A stretch of DNA of 64,000 bases from Actinocrispum wychmicini (GCF_004345645.1 NZ_SLWS01000021.1:90455-154454); one strand, 5' to 3'; shown: positions 11,101 through 19,941, counted from the stretch's first letter. Numbers and translations are program-made. Notes: generated from the sequence alone by a model not told the origin.

Positions 11101-11495
11101 TGCGCCAGGTCGTCCGGCGTGACCGCGACCGGCTCGAACTCCGCTTCCTCGGTGGGCACGTCCGTCACGATCTTGGTCACCCCGGCGTCGTCGGCCAGCT
11201 CGGTCAGCCGCCGACGTGGGAGGTTCATGTCCAGCGGGACGTACGCGGCCCCGGCCATCAGAACGCCGAGCATGGCGACGATCAGCGACGGCCGCCGCTC
11301 GACGTGGACACCGATCGGCTCACCGCGCCGGGCATCGAGCCTACCGGCCAGTTTCCCCGCTCTGCCAACGAGTTCGCGATACGTGAGGGTCTCGTCCCAC
11401 TGCCGTACCGCGATCGCGTCCGGCGTGCGCCAAGCCTGCGCGACGACGAGTTCGTGGACTGTCGCTTGTGGATACTGATGCCTGTGGGTCATCAC
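8148..11495 (-). CDS. Non-ribosomal peptide synthetase A-T-C-T
   Basis: 1115 aa. An adenylation domain (about 1-500, YTSGSTGRPKG, YGQTETTV, YRTGDIMRE) is followed by a carrier protein (GGHSVAV near 540). Next come a condensation domain (about 590-1000, HHAVADG) and a second carrier protein (GGHSLTL near 1060). With no leading C domain it can prime a chain or accept one in trans, and the internal C domain joins the units on the two carriers. Selectivity residues read by eye are D-G-M-L-V-G-V-V-I, which match no code I can name. GTG at 11495 or ATG at 11492 could start it; both overlap the LanB stop. The ATGA at its end couples it to the PKS. Confidence 0.94.
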   Translation of the reverse strand: MMTHRHQYPQATVHELVVAQAWRTPDAIAVRQWDETLTYRELVGRAGKLAGRLDARRGEPIGVHVERRPSLIVAMLGVLMAGAAYVPLDMNLPRRRLTELADDAGVTKIVTDVPTEEAEFEPVAVTPDDLAHVIYTSGSTGRPKGALITHRNVVEFATVFAARTGVDANTRTFGFSSPAFDGFTMDVFIPLLSGGSVQLVAERDRSDTARLERFLREHDVTWALIPPVLLRLLDPTRLPAVQTVVAGGDLVEPHEVARWSDGRRFWHVYGQTETTVIMTGAELSGEWSDVLPVGGPLPNHHCHVVDENLLPVPPGTPGELLVGGTGVARGYLGRPGLTAAKFVPDPFSGEAGARLYRTGDIMRELPDGRLVFVGRRDGQVKIRGQRVELGEIEAVLRDHSRISQVAVEVIDGPAGKELVAFVDGPDLPAEDEIRAYCADRLGQAMVPRRVLRFDVLPTSPTSGKVDRGKLRLLAEDQPVGDASDTDLSLIWQRVLGAAPRDGEDFFSAGGHSVAVMRMVAAIRTELGKDVGAEDIFDGLTLAGIAERVAKAGPVVADVPTGSPPALSPSQRRLWFLDQLAPGSSAYNVAFAERVRGPLDVDVLRAALRTLAERHEVLRWRIVASGGVPEAVCDPIADVPMPVIPAGDPDVQLAADAATPFDLATGPVWRVRVYRLGPDDHVLSIVLHHAVADGWSKAVLYRELEAAYAGAAMPPLQAGYADYAVWRAERDQRSGDADLAWWTDHLAGAPTVIDLPRDHPQPPVQTYAGAEASIRFSSTLDSAVRRVAAAANATPSLVVLAAFGEVLRRVTGRPDNVVGLVVADRTEPAFADLVGFFVDIVPVRLRVDTGKGFAEALRACREEFLAVTAHPAAPLERIVTGLSLPRDPARAPLVQVLFNVLNFTDPPLALPGTTTEHVPVAMPGSPFDLTVYLVERDGLGTIEVVYNPDLFQATRIETLLADTLRLLTELVTVDAPMADILPDCIQKTVQSTVEDIAPRPATSTAEPSTPTEIAVARVWCEVLQIERVGTGDNFFEVGGHSLTLVTIQARLAELFDRPIKVVDLFRYPTIRALAWYLDGGATDNPQLARAANRAAARLQRARRQPSWRTTRQEAET

Positions 11496-13756
11496 GCCCC
11501 CACCGGGTCGACGATCTGGAACCGCAGCTCACTGGAGTACCGCTGGCCGGCCGCGTCCCGCAGCCAGTGCTGGCCGGTGTCGGGCAGTAGTTCGGTGATC
11601 GTCATCGTCTCCTCAGGTCCACTGGCCCGTGCCATGGCGCACAGCACCCCGGCGTAGATCGGACTGGTCAGGTCGAGGTACACCGGTTTGGCCTCGCCCT
11701 GGAACTTGACGAAGACCCGGTCGGGCAGGTCCAGCGCGGCCCGCCAGCGACGCACCGCGACGTACTCGGCCTGTTCCCCGGCGGCCCCGGCCAGACTCGT
11801 CCGGCCGACCGTGGTACGCCACGTTTCCCGTGCCACGACGAGCTTTCCGATCGTGATCCGAGGTGTGTGCGGCACGGCTGAGACCAGCTTGAACCCGTTC
11901 ATCGCCTGCAGCGAGATCATGTCGCCGACCACGTCCAGCAGCGGCCACCGCCGCCCGTCGGGTGCGCGGGCGACCAAGTCCTTGTCCACCAACACCGACG
12001 TGGCCGGCAGCAGTCGTTCGTGGTCAGCCACCGGCGCCTCGGCGAAGCCGAGTTGGTAGTCGGTGGGGCCGTCCAGGTTCTGGGCCAGACGCGCGGAGTA
12101 CCCAGGCCAGTCCGATGGGTAGAGCACGTGCACCCGGTGCTCACCGGTATCCTCGGCCATCGCCTGGACGAGCGAGGCCGGCGAAGGGTGCCAGCGGTTG
12201 AGGAACGTGCTGGCGAACGTCCCGATTCCGACGTGCAGTTCACCGAGCACGACCAGGTAGTCGCCGCGCTCGACGGCGTCCGTGTCCTCGGCGCAGAGCA
12301 GGAGGTCCGGGCTGTGCAGCCGGGCCGCCGTCCAACCGGGACGGTCGGCCGGGAACGCGGCGGCCGCGGCGTCGACGAGCCCCGAGGGTGTCAGGCACAG
12401 CGACTTGTCCGCCGATCCCGCGCCGAGGCCGAACAGGTTCATCCAGCGCGTGCTGAACTCGCCGACCACCGCGTCCACCAGGCTCGTATCGGTGCCGAGC
12501 AGCACCCCCATGCCGAAGAACAGCAAGTCGGACAGTGGCACGTCGCCGCCGTCGGGGGCGAGATCGTCGTAGATCTCACGCAACGCCACCGTGTACGCCT
12601 TGCCCAGCTCCGCCGTCAGCCAGCGGGCCGCGCCGAGCATGATCGCCATCGGCTCGGCGATGTCCGTGAGCACCTGCCCGCCGACGACCACGTCGATGTC
12701 CCGGGCGGTGTCCTCGAAGCACACACTGCGGCCCGCGTACGTCTCACCCGCCCGTCGATGGGCCGGGACGCCGGTGACCGCCGTGAACTCCTCGGCAAGC
12801 CCACGGAGCGCCGCCGCGAGCCGGTCCGGATCGCCGACCGACGCGGTGACCTCGTCCTTCGCGGCGGACATCCGATCCAGCCAGGACGCCGCCCTCGCCT
12901 GCGCCACAGGGTCACCGATCCCGCCGAGGAGCGCCCGCAGCGCGTTCTCCGCGTCCAGGCTTTGCGGCAGATCGCCCTGCCAGCTCAGCAGTCCGCGTTC
13001 GGCGAGCCGGTCCAGCAGCAGATACCCGTCCTGTTCGGTACGGACCAGACCGTCCCGCGTCAAGCTGGCGACAACGGCGTTGGCCGCGACCCGACCGTCA
13101 CACAGCTGGATGGCCGCGACCTCGATGGCGGACAGCGGCACCGGCCGGGCCCCGGGCCGCGAGACCTGCCGACCGTCGAGCGTGAGATGGGCCGGCCGCG
13201 ACGGCGGCAGCCAGGGGCGGATCGCCGGGTCAGCGGCCATCTGCCGGGCGAGCGTCACCAGCGGCCAGTACTCGAAGTCCACCGCCCGCGTCCGCAGCAG
13301 GCCGTCACCCACGGTGACTTTGATCCCTGTGGCCGCCGGGTCGACCGTGGCCCACGCGGCCGGGCCGAAGAACCCGATGGTCTCGTTCTTGGCGCAGTAG
13401 CGCTGCCAGTAGCTCGCGACCATCCGTTCCCGCCGACGCCATTTGCTGGTGCGGCGGATGTCCTGGGACCGTAGTCCGTCCAACGGGCCGAGCGCGGCAA
13501 GGTTCTGCCACGCCACGGCTTCATGGAACAACGGGTCGCCGGCCAGTTCCCGGCAGGTCTCCGCGCCCGCAGCCACCGCGAGCTCAAACTGCCGCTCGAA
13601 GTCGTCCGCGACGCCTTCCAGGAACGCATCGGCTGCCTTGGCGCAGTCTGGTGCGGCGAACCGCGCGAGGCCGTCGATCGGGAACCCGGTGCTGCGCACG
13701 GCCACATCCCGCCACACCGACCAGCCGGTGTTCCCCAACGGGACAAGGTGATTCAT
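11492..13756 (-). CDS. LanB-like dehydratase, glutamylation part only (second copy)
   Basis: 754 aa and homologous to the gene just upstream: both begin with HLVPLG-TGWSVWRD and share the block YWQRYCAKNETIGFFGP near residue 115-130. This is the N-terminal domain of lantibiotic dehydratases, which use glutamyl-tRNA to activate Ser/Thr side chains. Related PEARL enzymes add amino acids from tRNA to peptide ends. The length fits the glutamylation part alone; the roughly 300-residue elimination domain of full LanB proteins is absent. The ATG overlaps the previous stop as ATGA. Longer readings to 13831 only run into the preceding gene. The substrate is unknown. Confidence 0.88.
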   Translation of the reverse strand: MNHLVPLGNTGWSVWRDVAVRSTGFPIDGLARFAAPDCAKAADAFLEGVADDFERQFELAVAAGAETCRELAGDPLFHEAVAWQNLAALGPLDGLRSQDIRRTSKWRRRERMVASYWQRYCAKNETIGFFGPAAWATVDPAATGIKVTVGDGLLRTRAVDFEYWPLVTLARQMAADPAIRPWLPPSRPAHLTLDGRQVSRPGARPVPLSAIEVAAIQLCDGRVAANAVVASLTRDGLVRTEQDGYLLLDRLAERGLLSWQGDLPQSLDAENALRALLGGIGDPVAQARAASWLDRMSAAKDEVTASVGDPDRLAAALRGLAEEFTAVTGVPAHRRAGETYAGRSVCFEDTARDIDVVVGGQVLTDIAEPMAIMLGAARWLTAELGKAYTVALREIYDDLAPDGGDVPLSDLLFFGMGVLLGTDTSLVDAVVGEFSTRWMNLFGLGAGSADKSLCLTPSGLVDAAAAAFPADRPGWTAARLHSPDLLLCAEDTDAVERGDYLVVLGELHVGIGTFASTFLNRWHPSPASLVQAMAEDTGEHRVHVLYPSDWPGYSARLAQNLDGPTDYQLGFAEAPVADHERLLPATSVLVDKDLVARAPDGRRWPLLDVVGDMISLQAMNGFKLVSAVPHTPRITIGKLVVARETWRTTVGRTSLAGAAGEQAEYVAVRRWRAALDLPDRVFVKFQGEAKPVYLDLTSPIYAGVLCAMARASGPEETMTITELLPDTGQHWLRDAAGQRYSSELRFQIVDPVGA

Positions 13757-16023
13757 CGGCACACCTCCGGGTCGACGACGTGCATCCGCAGTTCGCTGGT
13801 GTACCGGTGGCCGGCGGCGTCGGTGAGCCAATGCCGGACCGGGAGCACTTCGGTGACGGTCATCGCCCCGTCACCGGCTTCCAGGGCGGCACGGGCCATG
13901 ACGCACAGCAGGCTGGCGTAGACCGGGCTGGTGAGGTCGAAGTAGACCGGTTTGGTTTCGGCGTGGAACTTGACGAAGACGTGGTCCGGCAGGCCCAGTT
14001 CCCGCCGCCAGCCACGGACCGCCAGGTACCCGGCCCGCTCGTCGCGCACCTCAACGAGCCCCGGTACGTCCACGGTGGACCGCCAGGTTTCCCTGGCGAC
14101 AACCAGGTTGTCCACGGTGACGCGCGGAGTGTGCGGGCCGGAGTGGCCGAGCTTGAACCCGTCGACGGTGTGCATGGCGAGCAACGCGGAGAACATCTCC
14201 AACAGCGGCCAGCTCTGCCCGTCCGGCGCGACGGCGACAAGCTCGCCAGCATGCTCACGCACCACGACCGACGTGGTGGGCAGCAGCCGGTCCGGGTCGG
14301 CTCCAGGTGCGGCCGCGAACCCGAGCTGCCGGTCGCTCGGACCGTCCAGGGTGTGCGAGAGCCGGCCGGAGTAACGCGGCCAGTCAGCCGGGTAGAGCGG
14401 CCGGATCCGGCGGTCGCCGATGTCCTCGGCCAGCGCACGGATCAACGTGTCCGGCCGGGGGTGCCAACGGGTCAGGAAGGCGCCGTCCAAGGCCGGCCAG
14501 GCGGTGTGCATTTCCCCGAGTACCGCAAGGTAGTCGCCGCGCTCGACGGCGTCGGCGCTGTCCGCGCAGATCATCAGGTCCGGGCTGTGCAACCGGCCCG
14601 CGGACCACCCGGGGCGCTCGGCCGGGAACACGGCCACGGCCGTCTCGGCGAGTTCGGCCGACGTGAAGCGCCCCGGCATGCCACCGTCCAGTCCGAACAG
14701 CTTCGCCCACCGGGCGCCGAACTCCCGGGTCACCCCGTCCACCGGCCGCTCCCCGGTGCCGAACAGCAGGCCCTGGGCGAGGTACCACATGTCGGCCAGC
14801 CGGACCTCACCGCCGCTGAGGTCGTCGTAAACCTCGCGCAACGCCACGGAATACGTGTGCGCCAGCTCGGCGGTGAACCAGCGCGCGGCCCGCAGCACCA
14901 GCGCCAACGGCTCGGCGAGGTCGGTCAGCAGCCGGCCGCCGACGACCATGTCGACGTCCCGGCTGGTCTCCTCGAAACACAGCCCGCGCCCGGCGTACGC
15001 CTGGCCCGCGCGTCGGGTCGGCAGTGACCCGGTGACCGCGGTGAACTCGTCGGCGAGCCGGCCCAACGCCTCGCCGAGCCGGTCCGGGTCACCGGCGGAT
15101 CCGGCGACGTCGTCCCGGGCGGACGCCAGCCGGGCGAACCGGCCGGACACCCGGTCCCGCACGGCCGGGTCACCGATCCCGGCGATCAGCCCATGCAGCG
15201 CCCGCTCGGCGTGCAGCCCGATCGGCAGCTCGCCGTTCCAGTTCAACAGTTCCCGTTCGGCGAGCCGCTCCAGCACCAGGAACCCGTCGGACTCAGTGCG
15301 GACCATGCCGGTCGCGACCAACTCAGCCACCACGGCGTTCGCCGGTCCACGGCCGTCGCAACGGGCCAGCGCGGCGGCTTCGACCGCAGACACGGACAAG
15401 GGTGCCAGCGCCGGCCGGAACACCCGCCGGCCCGCCGCGTCGAACGTGAGATGCGGCGGCAGCGACGCCGGCAGCCAGGCGCGGACCTGCGGGTCTGCGG
15501 CCATCTCACCGGAGAACGCGGCCAACGCCCAGTACTCGAAGTCCACCGCGCGGTCGCGGACGACATCGCGGCCGTGCTGGAACGTGATCGCGGACGCCCG
15601 CGGGTCGACGGTGATCCAGGCGGTCGGGCCGAAGAAGCCAATCGTCTCGTTCTTGGCGCAGTACCGCTGCCAGTACGCGGCCACCAGGCGCTCTCGCAGC
15701 CGCCATTTGCTGTTGCGGCGCGTTTCCCGCGACCGCAAGCCGTTCAGCGCGGTCAGCGCGTTCGGGTTCTGCCAGGTAACGGCTTCCCGGAACCGCGGAT
15801 CGCCGGCCAACTCCCGGCACGTGGCCGCGCCATCCGCCAGCGCCCGCTCGAACAGCTCCTCGAACCGGTCGTGTTCGCCGTCCAGGAACGCGTCCGCCGC
15901 CTTGGCACATTCCTGCGCGGCGAACCGCACCAGGCCGTCGAACGGAAACCCGGCGCTTCGGAGGACGGCGTCCCGCCACACCGACCAGCCGGTGCGGCCG
16001 AGGGGCACGAGGTGGTCGCTCAT
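13753..16023 (-). CDS. LanB-like dehydratase, glutamylation part only (first copy)
   Basis: 756 aa, paralogue of the next gene and probably its tandem duplicate. It carries the same WSVWRD opening and YWQRYCAKNETIGFFGP block, followed by a long region ending in the TSELRMHVVDP strand; no SpaB-C-type elimination domain follows. In known RiPP systems such split LanB proteins transfer glutamate from charged tRNA to a peptide. Here the gene sits between a ketosynthase and an NRPS with ATGA overlaps on both sides, so its substrate could be a carrier-bound or released assembly-line product as well as a RiPP. The start at 16023 is set by the overlap with the KS stop. Confidence 0.88.
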   Translation of the reverse strand: MSDHLVPLGRTGWSVWRDAVLRSAGFPFDGLVRFAAQECAKAADAFLDGEHDRFEELFERALADGAATCRELAGDPRFREAVTWQNPNALTALNGLRSRETRRNSKWRLRERLVAAYWQRYCAKNETIGFFGPTAWITVDPRASAITFQHGRDVVRDRAVDFEYWALAAFSGEMAADPQVRAWLPASLPPHLTFDAAGRRVFRPALAPLSVSAVEAAALARCDGRGPANAVVAELVATGMVRTESDGFLVLERLAERELLNWNGELPIGLHAERALHGLIAGIGDPAVRDRVSGRFARLASARDDVAGSAGDPDRLGEALGRLADEFTAVTGSLPTRRAGQAYAGRGLCFEETSRDVDMVVGGRLLTDLAEPLALVLRAARWFTAELAHTYSVALREVYDDLSGGEVRLADMWYLAQGLLFGTGERPVDGVTREFGARWAKLFGLDGGMPGRFTSAELAETAVAVFPAERPGWSAGRLHSPDLMICADSADAVERGDYLAVLGEMHTAWPALDGAFLTRWHPRPDTLIRALAEDIGDRRIRPLYPADWPRYSGRLSHTLDGPSDRQLGFAAAPGADPDRLLPTTSVVVREHAGELVAVAPDGQSWPLLEMFSALLAMHTVDGFKLGHSGPHTPRVTVDNLVVARETWRSTVDVPGLVEVRDERAGYLAVRGWRRELGLPDHVFVKFHAETKPVYFDLTSPVYASLLCVMARAALEAGDGAMTVTEVLPVRHWLTDAAGHRYTSELRMHVVDPEVCR

Positions 16024-17561
16024 GCCTCTGTCCAATACCGACGTGGCCGCAACGGGTGCGGCGGCAGGGAAACCACGCGACCGGCGGACCGGCCAGCCCA
16101 GTCGGCACCCGCGGCCCACGCGTCCGCCTGGCTGTCCCCCGACGGACCGGACGGCTCACCCGCGGCTATCCGGTCAAGGGCGGCAAGCGCTTCCGTCTCA
16201 TCGGCACAGACGACCGCGGCTCGGTGCGGATATGCCCGGCGGCCCATGGCCAGGGTGTACGCGACGTCGTCCAGCCGCAGCGCCGACAGCCGGAGCCGGC
16301 CCGCGAACTCGCGGAGCGCTTCCGGCGTCCGAGCCGAAAGCGCCAGCACGTGCGGACCGGCTGCCTCCGGTCGAGGCGACTGCGGCGGCGGTTGCTCCAC
16401 GATGACGTGCGCGTTCGTGCCGCCTAGCCCGAAGGAACTGACCGCGGCGCGACGGACCGGCTGACGCCACTGCGTGGTCTTGACCGGGACGAAGAACGGG
16501 CCGAAATCGATCTCCGGGTTCGGCGTCTGGTAGTGCAGGTTAGCCGGGATCATGCCGTCCCGCACGGCGAGCACGGCCTTGATCAGCCCAGCCGCGCCGG
16601 CGGCCGCGTCCAGGTTGCCGAGGTTGGTCTTCACCGAACCCAACGCGCATTCCGTCAGCGCGCCGAACGCCTCGGTCAGCGCGGCCACCTCGATGGCGTC
16701 GCCCACCAGCGTGCCGCTGCCGTGCGCTTCGACGTAACCGATGTCCGCCCCGGTGAGCGACGCGCCTGCCAACGCCTCCACAACGACAGCCGCCTGGCCG
16801 GCCAGCCCCGGAGCGGCGAATCCCGCGCGTGCGGCTCCATCGTTGTTGACCGCCCATCCTCGCAGCACCGCGTACACCTGATCGCCGCGCTCAACCGCGT
16901 CAGCGAGCCGTTCGAGCACGAGCACGGCGGCGCCGCTGCCGTATCCGCTGCCCTGGCCGGCGGCGTCGAACGCCCGGCATCGGCCATCCGGCGACACGAG
17001 TCCACCTTGGACAAATCGCGACCGGGGCTCGGTGACCCCGACACCGCCCGCGAGCGCTAGGTCGCAGCGGAAGTCGAGCAGGCTCTGCGCGGCCGTGCAC
17101 ACCGCCACGAGCGAACTGGAACAGGCGGTCTGCACCGCGATGGCGGGTCCGGTCAGGCCCAATCGGTACGCCACTTGCGCCGGCAGGTAGTCCGGTGCCC
17201 AGCGGCTCGCCGGCCACTCCGCCCAGTCCCGCCGCGCCAGCCGGTGCAGGAAGTACCGGTTGATCGAGGCACCTGCGAACACTCCGACCGCGCGTTGGTC
17301 CCGGTCGGGGTCGAAACCTGTGTCCTGCAAGGCCGCCCAGGACTCCTCCAGAAAGATCCTGTGCTGCGGGTCCATGTCCAGCGCTTCGTCGTCCGGTACG
17401 CCGAAGAACTCGGCGTCGAAATCGGCGACTTCGATGTGGCCATCGACCGCGTCGACACAGTCAAGTAGGTTGCGCCACAACGACGGCACGTCCGGCGCGC
17501 CCGGGAACCGGCCCGCCAGACCGACGATTGCGATCTCGTCGCCGTTGTAGTCCGTCATCAC
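16020..17561 (-). CDS. Stand-alone ketosynthase with His-to-Asn change
   Basis: 513 aa. A modular-type KS (about 1-415) with Cys in TACSSS and the first His in EAHGSGT. The second catalytic His, normally in NIGH, is Asn: KTNLGNLDA, codon AAC near 16615. Decarboxylation of an extender unit is therefore doubtful. After the KS there is a KS-AT linker, then directly the post-AT linker motif (VSLPPHPLRPRRYW). The AT has been lost and no ACP, KR or DH is present. It could act as a transacylase, a gatekeeper, or a condensing enzyme for a non-standard bond. It starts at GTG 17561 or ATG 17558, both overlapping the previous stop. Confidence 0.93.
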   Translation of the reverse strand: MMTDYNGDEIAIVGLAGRFPGAPDVPSLWRNLLDCVDAVDGHIEVADFDAEFFGVPDDEALDMDPQHRIFLEESWAALQDTGFDPDRDQRAVGVFAGASINRYFLHRLARRDWAEWPASRWAPDYLPAQVAYRLGLTGPAIAVQTACSSSLVAVCTAAQSLLDFRCDLALAGGVGVTEPRSRFVQGGLVSPDGRCRAFDAAGQGSGYGSGAAVLVLERLADAVERGDQVYAVLRGWAVNNDGAARAGFAAPGLAGQAAVVVEALAGASLTGADIGYVEAHGSGTLVGDAIEVAALTEAFGALTECALGSVKTNLGNLDAAAGAAGLIKAVLAVRDGMIPANLHYQTPNPEIDFGPFFVPVKTTQWRQPVRRAAVSSFGLGGTNAHVIVEQPPPQSPRPEAAGPHVLALSARTPEALREFAGRLRLSALRLDDVAYTLAMGRRAYPHRAAVVCADETEALAALDRIAAGEPSGPSGDSQADAWAAGADWAGRSAGRVVSLPPHPLRPRRYWTEA

Positions 17562-18913
17562 GCCAGCACCCCGGCGATGTCGTCGACGGTTCGGACCGGG
17601 ACCGTCGACTCAGGCAGCTCGTAGTCGGTCGCGGTGTAACACCCCGAACCGTGCACGACGACCTCCCGGCCCGCTTCGACCAGACCGCGGTCGATCGCGT
17701 TGAGCACACCGGTCAACGCCATCACTAGGGACCATTCCCGCAGCTCCCGGAAGTCCGCAGGCAGGTGGTCCACCATCAGGCGCAGCGCGGGATACCGGGC
17801 CACGCATTCGGCGAGCGAGACCACGACGCCGTCCCCGCCGTGCCTCGTGATCAGGTCGTTCATCGCGGGCGACGTCGCCGGTGCGCGGGTGTAGAACGTG
17901 GGGTCCAGCACTTCGGCCGGGTCGTACGTCACCTGCGGGAACCGGATGTCCGCGGACTGCCGGTACAAGCCGGTCTCCGGGTCCAGCCGGTACTCCGGCC
18001 GCCTGGTCTCCGCGAAGTCCCCGTGCCGCAGGTTGACCACCATGTCCGGGGCGCCGAGATGCTGCACCAGCAGGCTCGCCGGCCGGCTGGCCCGGTCCAC
18101 CGAGCCCATGTCCTCCAGCACTTCCCGGCCGCGGTGGTAGCCGAGGAGGCCGAACGCGCTGGACACGGCGTGCGCATGCACCCTCGGTGTGTCGCCGACC
18201 GGCGCGACCTGGTGTTCGAAGAACGCCCGTGCGGTGTCCGCGACGATGTAGTTGCGCAACTCCAACGTGAACCAGAGGTTGATGCCGCGGTCCCGGCGCA
18301 GTGCCGCCGCGTGCCGGTCGACGAACTCACGACCGAGCGCCTTGACGTCCTCCGCCTTTGGTCCACTGTAGAGCAACAGCGGGTTGAGCGCGCGCAGGTA
18401 CTCGTCCGTGGACAGTCTGCTGGCGCGCATCTTGTGTGCGCACGACATCGGTGCGAGTACGACGACCCGCAGCTGACTCGGCGTGACCAGCCCGGCGTCG
18501 ATCGCCCGCAACACCGCGTCGCGCAGGGCCACGCCTTTGTTGGCCGACGTCGGTGAGAAGATCACGACCGGCTCGCCGGTCCGCCGGATGTACGCCACGG
18601 CCCTGGCCACGATCAGCAGCGACGCGAACGTCTTGGTGGTCCCCGTGCCCGGGTTGCCGGTCAGGTCCAGCATGGTCATCCGGTGGCCGGCGTACTCGCC
18701 CAACGGCCGCCAGCGAGCCGTCGCCACCGACAGGAACCCGAGCACGTCGGAATCCAGTTCCGGCAGGGCGAAGCCGGGCGAGAAGGCGGCCGGGTCGGCC
18801 ACCGCCGGGTCGAGCATCGACGGTTCGGCCGCCCGTGGCAGCAGGTCGTAGAAGTCGGCCAGCAGGTTCCCGGTGACGTCCGGCCGGTCCAGCGTCGCGA
18901 AGTCCGCCTTCAC
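17558..18913 (-). CDS. Probable fold-type-II PLP-like enzyme of unknown function
   Basis: 451 aa. I do not know the exact family. Two stretches resemble the cofactor site of threonine synthase and cysteine synthase. One is GNPGTGTTKTFASLL, in which Lys94 would be the PLP lysine; the other is SPTSANKGVALRD at 120-132, comparable to the phosphate-binding S-GN-G-A loop. A late HGSGCYTA segment also suits that fold. A role in making a non-proteinogenic amino acid is an inference. Its GTG overlaps the stop of the dehydrogenase gene and its stop overlaps the KS start, so it belongs to the operon. The loop departs from the classical sequence, so a non-PLP function stays possible. Confidence 0.75.
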   Translation of the reverse strand: MKADFATLDRPDVTGNLLADFYDLLPRAAEPSMLDPAVADPAAFSPGFALPELDSDVLGFLSVATARWRPLGEYAGHRMTMLDLTGNPGTGTTKTFASLLIVARAVAYIRRTGEPVVIFSPTSANKGVALRDAVLRAIDAGLVTPSQLRVVVLAPMSCAHKMRASRLSTDEYLRALNPLLLYSGPKAEDVKALGREFVDRHAAALRRDRGINLWFTLELRNYIVADTARAFFEHQVAPVGDTPRVHAHAVSSAFGLLGYHRGREVLEDMGSVDRASRPASLLVQHLGAPDMVVNLRHGDFAETRRPEYRLDPETGLYRQSADIRFPQVTYDPAEVLDPTFYTRAPATSPAMNDLITRHGGDGVVVSLAECVARYPALRLMVDHLPADFRELREWSLVMALTGVLNAIDRGLVEAGREVVVHGSGCYTATDYELPESTVPVRTVDDIAGVLA

Positions 18914-19941
18914 CCTGGTTTCTCCCCACGTAGACGCTCTCGAAGTGCGTACAGTGCGGCTGTCGCCGCAGGCAGTTCGTCGACGCCGAAGCCGTCCGCC
19001 AGCTCGGGCGCCAAGCCGGCGAGTTCGACGCCGAAAGTGACTCCGCCGTCGGCGACCACGACCCCGTCGGCCGCCGCCGCGCGCTGGTTGTAAGCCACCG
19101 CCTCGGATTCACTGACCCCGGCCGGCAGGCGCAATGTCAGTTCGGTGCCGTGCAACCGAACCGGATATCCGCCAGGCATGCCGAGCGGGCCCGGCAAGTT
19201 CGTGTCCACCACTTTCCCGGCGAGCATGCCGGTCACCAGCAAGGCAGCGGCGTGCCCGGTCACGTCGTTCAGCTCGGCCCGGCCGGTGGCACGTTGCGCG
19301 GCGAGCAGCGAGCGGACATCCTCGATCGGCTGGTCGTCCTGCCATGCCAACACTTCCTGCTCGTCCGGTCCTGGTTCACGCAGGTGCCGGTGGTGGGCCA
19401 GCAGTCGCAACCGGCTCTGGTCGGGCAGTCCCAGCCCGGCCTGGGCACTCGCGGCCAGCAACGCGATGTTGCCGATGCCGCACAGCACAGGCACACCCAG
19501 TGCCGCCAGCAGCGGGTTGACCGCGTCCGGGAAACACGCGTTGATCAGCCAGGCACCGTCGTCACGGCCGGCGAGCAACCGTCCGATCCGGACCGCGGGC
19601 TCGGCCTGGAACGGCAGTGTGATCCCGAAACCGGCCCGGCGAACCAGAGCAGTCCATGCCGACGGCGCCACCGAATGCTCCCACGGCGACTGGCTGGACG
19701 CGCACACCAGCACGCCGTCGACTTCGGGAATGTCGTCGTCCCACGGCTCAAACGTGATCAGCGGCCTCCCGCTCACGGCCGCGCGTGTGTTCGCGATATA
19801 GCACAGTTGTGCAGCTTTGCCCGCGTCACGACCGATGACGATCACCTTGACGGGCGTGCCGCACAGCACTGCCAGCGAGTAACACACCGCACGCGCCAAT
19901 CGGCCTGTGCCGACCACGGCGAGCCTGTGCCTAGCGGTCAA
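18910..19941 (-). CDS. NAD(P)-binding dehydrogenase, first gene of the operon
   Basis: 343 aa. An N-terminal Rossmann motif VVGTGRLARAV (residues 9-19) is followed by a region that recalls lactate/malate-type dehydrogenases (INACFPDAVNPLLAALGVP, then a His-rich segment). The substrate cannot be told. Together with the PLP-like neighbour it may make an amino acid precursor, loosely comparable to the SbnA/SbnB pair that makes 2,3-diaminopropionate; that is only an analogy. The start is TTG at 19941, because the next in-frame starts would cut the Rossmann strand; no strong ribosome site is visible. It heads the nine-gene operon. Confidence 0.8.
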   Translation of the reverse strand: MTARHRLAVVGTGRLARAVCYSLAVLCGTPVKVIVIGRDAGKAAQLCYIANTRAAVSGRPLITFEPWDDDIPEVDGVLVCASSQSPWEHSVAPSAWTALVRRAGFGITLPFQAEPAVRIGRLLAGRDDGAWLINACFPDAVNPLLAALGVPVLCGIGNIALLAASAQAGLGLPDQSRLRLLAHHRHLREPGPDEQEVLAWQDDQPIEDVRSLLAAQRATGRAELNDVTGHAAALLVTGMLAGKVVDTNLPGPLGMPGGYPVRLHGTELTLRLPAGVSESEAVAYNQRAAAADGVVVADGGVTFGVELAGLAPELADGFGVDELPAATAALYALRERLRGEKPG

